Below are positions 1-6,164 of a DNA stretch of 6,164 bases, piece by piece. Source of the stretch: Akkermansiaceae bacterium (GTDB taxonomy: Bacteria > Verrucomicrobiota > Verrucomicrobiia > Verrucomicrobiales > Akkermansiaceae); NCBI GenBank assembly GCA_028293225.1, contig JAQGPE010000316.1:1-6164 (forward strand), written 5' to 3'. The notes under the pieces were generated by a model that had not been told where the DNA came from, ran no database searches, and saw only the letters and a list, made by a program, of their open reading frames with translations. Made by a program: the position numbers and the translations under genes. Every line of letters starts with the position of its first letter. Within the stretch, counting starts at the first letter, position 1.

Positions 1-609
1 GTCGACTGGGCGGAGCAATCCTTTCCCGGCAAGCACGGGATGAGCCCCGGGGATCTCACCTGGTCGCGGAATCTGCGGACGCCCGCCGCCGTGACGGACC
101 TGGCGTCTGTCATCCGCGGCGACTGGAACGCTCTCGCCACCAATGTCCTACTCCCCGCCCTGCTTGGCGAGGACAGTCCGGGGCTCCCCAGGCAACTGCT
201 GGAGAATCCGGAGGCCTCCGCCGAGATGATGGCCAATCTCTATGCCGCGCAAGTACGGGAACTGTCGGAGAAGGATCCGCTGGAGATCATGCGGAAGACC
301 CGCGGCGCGCAGGGCCTGAAGCCGGAGCCGCCCGCCTACGAAGTCCCGGCCGGGATTTCGCCGGAGGCGCAGAAGGCTGCGGAACAGATCGCCAGGATCA
401 ATGACAAGATCCTGGCGAGCCTGCTGGTCGGCGAGGCGCGCCGGGCGCTGGCGGAGGCGGCCGTCGCGGTGGCGCTGGGGGAGGAACCGGCGCCGGATCC
501 AATCAGCGGCAAGGCCTACCGCATCGATGAGAAAAACATGACCGTGCAACTGCCCGACGAGCCAATCTACGACGGCGCGGACGCGAGGGAGATCCCGGTG
601 TTGAGATAG
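1..609 (+). CDS. Hypothetical protein, C-terminal part (5' end outside window)
   Basis: The frame is open from base 1 to a TAG at 607-609, giving 202 visible residues. The first internal ATG (base 40) is therefore probably not the true start, because the codons before it read as ordinary protein (VDWAEQSFPGKHG). The visible part is hydrophilic and largely helical in character, with no obvious membrane segment. An Ala-rich helical stretch near visible residues 140-160 (EARRALAEAAVAVAL) is followed by DPISGKAYRID and a short acidic tail. That order, an Ala-rich helix, then a DP-x-(S/T)-GK-x-Y strand, then a terminal Asp/Gly stretch, resembles the C-terminal end of the 466 aa protein encoded convergently next door. 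The gene may be a distant or degenerate relative, but it lacks the RYYLEHGSYP core. I do not recognise a function. Codons are rich in third-position G/C, supporting this strand over the Arg-rich antisense frame. Confidence 0.8.
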   Translation, partial: VDWAEQSFPGKHGMSPGDLTWSRNLRTPAAVTDLASVIRGDWNALATNVLLPALLGEDSPGLPRQLLENPEASAEMMANLYAAQVRELSEKDPLEIMRKTRGAQGLKPEPPAYEVPAGISPEAQKAAEQIARINDKILASLLVGEARRALAEAAVAVALGEEPAPDPISGKAYRIDEKNMTVQLPDEPIYDGADAREIPVLR

Positions 610-618
610 TAAGGCAGA

Positions 619-645
619 GGGGGAGCCCGGGAGTGGGCCTCCCCC
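619..645. terminator. Strong hairpin between convergent genes, possible bidirectional terminator
   Basis: GGGGGAGCCC (619-628) can pair with GGG (635-637) plus CTCCCCC (639-645), leaving a 6-nt loop (GGGAGT) and one bulged C at 638. This gives about 10 G/C-dominated base pairs. It fills the 48-bp gap between the stop at 609 (+) and the stop at 658 (-), where a shared terminator would be expected. No U-run follows on either strand, so it may act only as a Rho-independent-like pause or an mRNA 3' stabiliser. Confidence 0.55.
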
Positions 646-657
646 CACCAGCGGCAG

Positions 658-2058
658 CTACCAGACCCAGTCGGGGCTGTTGTACCAGTCGCCGGGCGGA
701 CTGTTGCCACCGCCCTGGTCGATGCCGTCGGGGCCCACGGAGTAGAGGCGGAAGCCGTCGCCATCGCGGGCATAGCAGAGGGGCTGGGCAGTGAGAGGAT
801 CGAGCGTGGACTGCCGCTCGAAGGGCTCCAGCGTGTCCGGGTAGCTGCCATGCTCCAGGTAGTAGCGCTCCAGATCGCAGGCGAGGAGGTTCAGGCTCTG
901 GACGACGCTGCCCTGCATGCCGCGGACCATGGCGTAGCGGGGCAGCCACAGCTCGTAGTTCCACTGCCACTCGCCCTTCGCCCCGGCCGGCTCCCGCGCA
1001 GCCGCCCACCAGCCGGCCAGCGGCCCCGGAGTCCCGGCGCTGCGCACCATCTCACCGAGTCCGTCGGCCCAGTGGGCGGCGGAAGCATCGAAGAAACCGT
1101 CCGGCAGCAGAACGGCGTGGCTCTGAAGCCAGTGCCAGAGCGGATCGGGATCATTCACGATGTAGGAAGCAAAGGTCTGCGAGTAGAGGTCGGGCTGCTC
1201 CTTCCACCGCGACCAGAGCTGGAAGTCCAGAGCGCGCAGATGCAGGGAGGCCAGGGTTCTCTGCCGGTAGTCGGCGCGGCGGAAAGCGTCCTGAAGCTGC
1301 AGCAAGTCCGCGCGGGTGAAGAGGTGCCCGCGAATGCCGCGCCGGAGGGGGTCGCGGCCTTCCGCCATGAGGGGCACCAGGGTGCCGCGCGAGCAGAGCA
1401 CCTCCGCCAGGCGATGCCAGATGAGGATACTCTCTACCGCCCGCGGGGAGTCTTTGATTTCAAGGGCTGCGACGGCACGCAGAAGCAGACCCTTCATCGC
1501 CAACGAGATCCTGGCGCCATGAAAATCGATGACGGATAGATCCGACCGGGAAGAGTCTTCGGAGTTCAGCGCGCGCTGGGAAAAGGGCCGCGGCAGGGCT
1601 CCGCGCAGCTCTTCCAGGGCGGTGGCATTGAGGCGGTCGTAGGCTTCGACGAAGGCGGGCGCACTCTGGCCGTAAGGACTTTTCACCGGCAGGCGGGAGA
1701 AATCCGGCACCGGGCTGAGAGGCTTGCGGATCTTTTCGAGATCACGGTTGTAGAGGGCGGCCAGACGCGAGTCGGCGGATTGCAGCTCCGAGCGATTCCG
1801 GCCATGGCCGGTGGTGACGGTTTCGCGCAGCAGCGGAATCATGGCATAGTTCTCCGCGTCGGGAGGCATCGCCGGCAGGGCGCCGGCATCGAGGAGAGCG
1901 CCGGTGGCGCGCAGGCGGGCCAGGGCGTCACGCTTCATGCGGGCACCGCGCCAGTTGATGACGGCGTAGGTCAGGCAGGTAAGCGTGACCAGGGTGGCGA
2001 GGGTCCAGCCGGTGCGGCGGAGCGATTTTCGGGAGGGGAGGCGGAGGAGGGATCTCAT
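658..2058 (-). CDS. Membrane-anchored protein with pseudopilin-like C-terminal motif, function unknown
   Basis: A 466 aa protein; ATG at 2058, TAG at 660-658. The N-terminus is basic (several Arg/Lys in residues 1-15), then a hydrophobic helix at about 16-35 (GWTLATLVTLTCLTYAVI). This fits a signal anchor with the long remainder outside the cytoplasmic membrane. Residues 60-80 contain PPDAENYAMIPLLRE, a motif I associate with long uncharacterised proteins of Verrucomicrobiota and Planctomycetota. Residues 100-370 are mostly helical with many Leu/Ala/Arg and Trp, without a recognised catalytic motif. The C-terminus (386-450) has a helix, then DLERYYLEHGSYPDTLEPF, then DPLT, then LYSVGPDGIDQGG. 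This order recalls type II secretion pseudopilins of the GspG sort, though here it sits at the end of a long protein rather than after an N-terminal pilin helix. The start overlaps the preceding stop as ATGA, so it is probably co-translated with the small membrane protein and the sigma factor upstream. Function unknown. Confidence 0.88.
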   Translation of the reverse strand: MRSLLRLPSRKSLRRTGWTLATLVTLTCLTYAVINWRGARMKRDALARLRATGALLDAGALPAMPPDAENYAMIPLLRETVTTGHGRNRSELQSADSRLAALYNRDLEKIRKPLSPVPDFSRLPVKSPYGQSAPAFVEAYDRLNATALEELRGALPRPFSQRALNSEDSSRSDLSVIDFHGARISLAMKGLLLRAVAALEIKDSPRAVESILIWHRLAEVLCSRGTLVPLMAEGRDPLRRGIRGHLFTRADLLQLQDAFRRADYRQRTLASLHLRALDFQLWSRWKEQPDLYSQTFASYIVNDPDPLWHWLQSHAVLLPDGFFDASAAHWADGLGEMVRSAGTPGPLAGWWAAAREPAGAKGEWQWNYELWLPRYAMVRGMQGSVVQSLNLLACDLERYYLEHGSYPDTLEPFERQSTLDPLTAQPLCYARDGDGFRLYSVGPDGIDQGGGNSPPGDWYNSPDWVW

Positions 2059-2363
2059 GGTTTCGGCGTTTCATTGTAGGTGAAGACCGGATCCTCCATG
2101 GATGGCGGCGGCGGCGAGGACGGAAGCATGGGCAGGTTCAGCCTTTCGTCCTCCGGCTTGCTTAGTACGAAGCAAGCCGTAGCGGCCCAGCAGACCGCCA
2201 GAACGGCGACGAGCGGCTTTGGCAGGCCCGGAGTGGCGGCGGGTGGGATGGCCGGGGGGACCAGCAGGTCGCGCCACTCCGCAGGCGGCTGCCGCAGCTT
2301 CAGGCCGCGGAGGTCGCTTTCGAAATCGTCGTCACCGGAGTTCATCGGATCAAAGGTCTTCAT
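2055..2363 (-). CDS. Small single-pass membrane protein between ECF sigma and anchored protein; possible sigma partner
   Basis: A 102 aa protein from the ATG at 2363, or 96 aa from the in-frame ATG at 2345 (MNSGDDD). The first start overlaps the sigma gene by 14 bp; the second leaves a 4-bp gap, and neither has a convincing Shine-Dalgarno. The protein has an acidic N-terminal part (DDDFESDLRG), then LRQPPAEWRDLLVPP. One hydrophobic helix follows at about residues 50-68 (LVAVLAVCWAATACFVLS), then a Pro-rich tail of about 34 residues. An N-in single pass would place 45-50 residues beside the sigma factor. It has no HxxxCxxC zinc-anti-sigma motif; its only cysteines (58 and 64) lie in the membrane helix. 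Position directly after an ECF sigma gene makes an anti-sigma-like role reasonable but unproven. The stop overlaps the next gene's start as ATGA, which argues for translational coupling. I associate the W-x-x-x-(L/I)-(L)-x-P pattern before a TM helix with Verrucomicrobiota small proteins in similar loci. Confidence 0.82.
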   Translation of the reverse strand: MKTFDPMNSGDDDFESDLRGLKLRQPPAEWRDLLVPPAIPPAATPGLPKPLVAVLAVCWAATACFVLSKPEDERLNLPMLPSSPPPPSMEDPVFTYNETPKP

Positions 2364-2889
2364 ACACGGGACGCAGCAGCGCGCGGAGTTTGTCTAGGGC
2401 GTAGCGATAACGGCTGGCGGCGGTATTGGCGGGGATGCCGCAGATGGCGGCGATCTGCTCGAAGGTGTGTTCTTCCCAGAGCTTCAGGACGACGACGATG
2501 CGCTGCTCTTCCGGCAGCTGGGCAAGCGCAGACTCCATCTGGAGGCGGAAGGCCTCGCGGTCCGGGTCCGGGCAGCGCTGGAACATTTCCGCATCCCCCC
2601 CTCCCCTGTCCTCCGTCTGGCGGGCGGCATGGGTCTGGCGGACCTTCATGCGACGCAGCCGGTCGAGGGAGGCGTGGTGAACCATGCGCAGCAAATAGGC
2701 GCGCTCGGCGGCAGGATCGTCCAATCGTACGCGGCCCTGGGCCAGTTTCAGGAAGACGTCCTGCAGGACATCCCGCACGGCAGTCTGATCCCGCAGCAGG
2801 GCCATGCCGTGATGGAACATCGCCGTGGCGTGGTCATCATGGATGCGTCCAAGATCGTGTTCTGGCTGTCCGTGCTTCGCGCCGCCCAT
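2350..2889 (-). CDS. ECF-type RNA polymerase sigma factor (sigma-70 family)
   Basis: A 179 aa protein, the usual length of an ECF (group 4) sigma factor. Region 2 covers about residues 20-85. It includes the core-binding 2.2 helix DVLQDVFLKLA (40-50) and AYLLRMVHHASLDRLRRMK (64-82), which corresponds to the -10-recognising 2.3/2.4 part. A charged linker (86-112) follows, then region 4 at about 113-172: LPEEQRIVVVLKLWEEHTFEQIAAICGIP and NTAASRYRYALDKLRALL, an HTH that would contact the -35 element. No region 1.1 or region 3 is present. The ATG at 2889 is chosen because no in-frame ATG lies close upstream and region 2 begins at the expected distance. The gene is first in a minus-strand operon with the small membrane protein and the 466 aa protein, which are its probable partner and target. 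A weak GGAAAT-N16-GACAAA pair upstream could allow autoregulation. The ECF subgroup cannot be assigned by eye. Confidence 0.95.
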   Translation of the reverse strand: MGGAKHGQPEHDLGRIHDDHATAMFHHGMALLRDQTAVRDVLQDVFLKLAQGRVRLDDPAAERAYLLRMVHHASLDRLRRMKVRQTHAARQTEDRGGGDAEMFQRCPDPDREAFRLQMESALAQLPEEQRIVVVLKLWEEHTFEQIAAICGIPANTAASRYRYALDKLRALLRPVYEDL

Positions 2890-2932
2890 TTTGAATCTGA
2901 CGCGTGAGGGGGGAAGATTTGTCTGGAAGATG

Positions 2933-2947
2933 CCGGAATATTTCCGG
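2933..2947. repeat. Inverted repeat CCGGAA-TAT-TTCCGG, candidate operator
   Basis: A perfect 6-bp inverted repeat with a 3-bp centre lies in the middle of the divergent intergenic region. It overlaps the GGAAAT that could serve as the -35 of the sigma operon. A dimeric regulator site is one possibility; a fortuitous palindrome is another. Confidence 0.4.
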
Positions 2948-2954
2948 GACGGAG

Positions 2955-2975
2955 GCAGCCTTGCCAGAAGGCGGC
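2955..2975. repeat. Short hairpin GCAGCCTT-gccag-AAGGCGGC in the DUF4304 leader
   Basis: Positions 2955-2962 and 2968-2975 pair over 7 of 8 positions (one A/G mismatch) around a 5-nt loop (GCCAG). The hairpin ends 28 bp before the ATG at 3004. It could be a leader structure in the plus-strand transcript, or chance pairing in GC-rich DNA. There is no U-tract, so it is not called a terminator. Confidence 0.3.
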
Positions 2976-3003
2976 TTCATCTCCATAGCTACGCCAGCCG
3001 CCC

Positions 3004-3471
3004 ATGCCGACTCCCCAGGAAATTATCGCCGCCGCCGTGAAGGAACTGCACCCGCGATTACTGAAACCGCAGGGATTTCGCAAGAACGGGAAGACCTGGA
3101 TCCGCCCGGGCGACTGGACCAGTGTGATCCAGATCCAGCTGTCGGCGTGGAACGATTCCGATGAAGCGAAGTTCACCATCAATGTCGGGATCCACCTGCC
3201 CGGCTACAAGGAATTCACCGGAACGCTGAAACCGCATCATTGCTGGCCGACCCAGGCCCGCCTGGGCAAGTTCATGGATCCGCCGGGCGACAAATGGTGG
3301 AGCGTCACCCGGGAGACCGACCCGGCCGCGCTGACCGATGAACTTGCCCGGCTGCTGTCGACTTATGCGCTGCCCTGGTTCGAGAGCTATGAATCCATCG
3401 CTGCCGGCTGCGGGAAATTGAGAACCCGCGTCCCGGAGCAGGTGGCGGCGCATTTGAAAAGCGCGGGCTGA
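3004..3471 (+). CDS. DUF4304-like protein, function unknown
   Basis: A 155 aa soluble protein, ATG at 3004, TGA at 3469-3471. The order of conserved-looking blocks matches DUF4304 proteins as I know them. An N-terminal helix leads into LKPQGFRKNGKTWIR (20-34), a strand pair VIQIQLSAWN (41-50), and FTINVGIHLPG (57-67). A KWWSV strand follows (97-101), then a helical stretch DPAALTDELARLLSTYALPWFESY (106-129). No signal peptide, membrane helix or catalytic motif is visible, and the biochemical role of the family is not established. The gene stands alone on the plus strand. It diverges from the sigma operon across a shared promoter region and converges on the TIP30-like gene with only 23 bp between stops. 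Nothing in the context ties it to either neighbour. The start is supported by the usual DUF4304 N-terminus and by the lack of another suitable ATG close upstream. Confidence 0.85.
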   Translation: MPTPQEIIAAAVKELHPRLLKPQGFRKNGKTWIRPGDWTSVIQIQLSAWNDSDEAKFTINVGIHLPGYKEFTGTLKPHHCWPTQARLGKFMDPPGDKWWSVTRETDPAALTDELARLLSTYALPWFESYESIAAGCGKLRTRVPEQVAAHLKSAG

Positions 3472-3494
3472 GTGGAGGAAGCCGCGGCCACCCT

Positions 3495-4139
3495 TCATGG
3501 ATAACCGCGGATCGCAGCGTTGGTGAAGACCACGCGGTTCGCTCCGGCTTTCGCGACGTCGATCATGCAGCGCGCCAGAGTCCGGGTGTCCACGCTGAAA
3601 TCCTCCGTGAAAAGATCGGCGATCCAGGCCAGCGGCGTGAAAAGGGTGGCGATGACGGCACGCTTCTGACCCAGGCGGGACGGACGGATCAGAGCGGGAC
3701 GGAAATGAAAGGCGTTTGCGGTGAGTTGCGAGAGCGCCTTCTCCGTGCGCCCCTTGATCCGGCCGTAGAGCACCTTGCTCCGCTCCTCCTGGTCGGCGCC
3801 GCGACCGCTGAGAAAGCAGAAGCGCAGGGCGGGATTGGCAGCGAGCATGGCGCGCGCCGCAGCGACGGTGTAGCCGCAGGTGATCCGGATGTATTCCTCT
3901 TCGCTGACAGCGGTCTGTGAAACGCCGAGGCACCAGATGCAGGCGTCCGCGGCCAGGTCGTTCATGACTTGCGAGTAGTCGAGAAAGTCATCCAGCAGGG
4001 GCTCTTTCACTTTGGGATGAGAGACCCCGGCGGACCTGCGGCTGAGAAGCGTGACCTGCCCTACCGCGGGATCGGCCAGCAGTTCACGGAGGACTTCGCT
4101 ACCGGCGAATCCGGTGGCTCCTGTCAGGATGACTTTCAT
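3495..4139 (-). CDS. NAD(P)-binding Rossmann protein, TIP30/HTATIP2-like atypical SDR
   Basis: A 214 aa protein, close to the usual 210-230 aa of this atypical SDR group. The dinucleotide-binding loop GATGFAGSEV (7-16) directly follows the first strand (MKVILT). LLSRRS (31-36) sits where NADP-preferring members carry Arg, suggesting NADP(H). DACIWCLGVSQTAVSEEEY (65-83), then the helix AAARAMLAANP (93-103), and FCFLSGRGAD (107-116) give the central sheet and the catalytic Ser (111). LYGRIKGRTEKAL (124-136) supplies Tyr125-x3-Lys129. FRPALIRPSR (146-155) is the usual strand after it. Family members bind NADPH; physiological substrates in bacteria are unclear. The start is 19 bp after the aldo/keto reductase stop, so this is probably the last gene of the reductase operon, although no Shine-Dalgarno is visible in the gap (GAACGGCCCACCCCCGCACT). 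Its stop lies 23 bp from the converging DUF4304 stop, with no clear terminator. Confidence 0.88.
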   Translation of the reverse strand: MKVILTGATGFAGSEVLRELLADPAVGQVTLLSRRSAGVSHPKVKEPLLDDFLDYSQVMNDLAADACIWCLGVSQTAVSEEEYIRITCGYTVAAARAMLAANPALRFCFLSGRGADQEERSKVLYGRIKGRTEKALSQLTANAFHFRPALIRPSRLGQKRAVIATLFTPLAWIADLFTEDFSVDTRTLARCMIDVAKAGANRVVFTNAAIRGYP

Positions 4140-4158
4140 GAGTGCGGGGGTGGGCCGT

Positions 4159-6164
<2,006 letters not shown>

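Larger units (their letters stand above)
2890..3003. promoter_or_regulatory. Divergent intergenic region carrying promoters for the sigma operon (-) and the DUF4304 gene (+)
   Basis: This 114-bp gap is the only place where both the minus-strand sigma operon and the plus-strand DUF4304 gene can start. It is less GC-rich around 2914-2945 (AAGATTTG, GAATATTT). On the minus strand, GGAAAT (2945-2940) lies 16 nt before GACAAA (2923-2918). This loosely resembles an ECF -35/-10 pair and would leave a short leader before the ATG at 2889. On the plus strand, TTGAAT (2891-2896) is a weak -35-like hexamer with only a poor -10 (AAGATT, 2914-2919). No clear ribosome binding site precedes either start. The promoter assignments are tentative; the regulatory location is inferred from the gene arrangement. 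Confidence 0.45.

Noticed and set aside
1..6. GTCGAC (SalI site) exactly at the window start, suggesting a cloning junction
   Set aside because: The reading frame runs through it as normal protein, and a six-base match at an edge is easily chance.
148..648. A 166 aa minus-strand open frame opposite the left-edge protein
   Set aside because: It is Arg/Leu/Gly-rich with no motif and runs through the terminator hairpin; the plus frame has better codon use and a balanced composition.
850..1539. A 229 aa plus-strand open frame opposite the 466 aa protein
   Set aside because: It shows no domain or start signal, and the minus-strand frame carries an anchor helix, a recognisable C-terminal motif and operon overlap.
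2055..2363. Classical zinc-binding anti-sigma (ZAS) domain in the small membrane protein
   Set aside because: There is no HxxxCxxC motif; the only cysteines are within the membrane helix.
2748..3182. A 144 aa minus-strand open frame crossing the divergent intergenic region
   Set aside because: It overlaps the sigma N-terminus and the DUF4304 start without any recognisable motif, so it is taken as chance.
3058..3933. A 291 aa minus-strand open frame spanning the DUF4304 gene and the TIP30-like gene
   Set aside because: It overlaps two well-supported genes in other frames and has the Arg-rich composition of a shadow frame.

Overview
The window is a GC-rich (roughly 60-65% by eye), densely coding bacterial segment. 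Several proteins look like Verrucomicrobiota (Luteolibacter/Verrucomicrobium-like). The clearest pointers are an ECF sigma factor followed by a tiny one-TM protein, and then a long anchored protein ending in a 'YYLEHGSYPDTL ... DPLT ... LYSVGPDG.D.GG' pseudopilin-like tail, a combination I associate with that phylum. Visible Shine-Dalgarno sequences are poor throughout. The taxonomic call is an inference from family resemblance, not from a search.

Layout. (1) Positions 1-609 (+) hold the C-terminal part of an unidentified protein that runs off the left edge. (2) A strong G/C hairpin at 619-645 separates it from a converging three-gene minus-strand operon. That operon reads from right to left: ECF sigma factor (2889-2350), 96-102 aa single-pass membrane protein (2363-2055), and 466 aa membrane-anchored protein (2058-658). 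Its genes overlap, including an ATGA stop/start overlap, so co-translation is likely. (3) A 114-bp divergent intergenic region (2890-3003) carries a CCGGAA-TAT-TTCCGG inverted repeat. It lies between the sigma gene and a plus-strand DUF4304-type protein (3004-3471). (4) The right 2.7 kb is a minus-strand cluster of three NAD(P)-dependent oxidoreductases. In transcription order these are a classical SDR (cut by the right edge, ends 5153), an aldo/keto reductase (5156-4159, broken by a one-base frameshift near 4485), and a TIP30/HTATIP2-like Rossmann protein (4139-3495).

How they fit together. The sigma/small-TM/large-anchored set looks like one regulatory and envelope unit, in which the small membrane protein may be the sigma partner; this is a hypothesis. 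The reductase cluster looks like a general carbonyl/redox operon with SDR-AKR translational coupling. Its AKR member needs one extra base to be full length (332 aa), so it is either a recent pseudogene or carries a sequence error. No RNA gene, CRISPR array, mobile element or tRNA was seen. There is no gene-free stretch longer than 300 bases.
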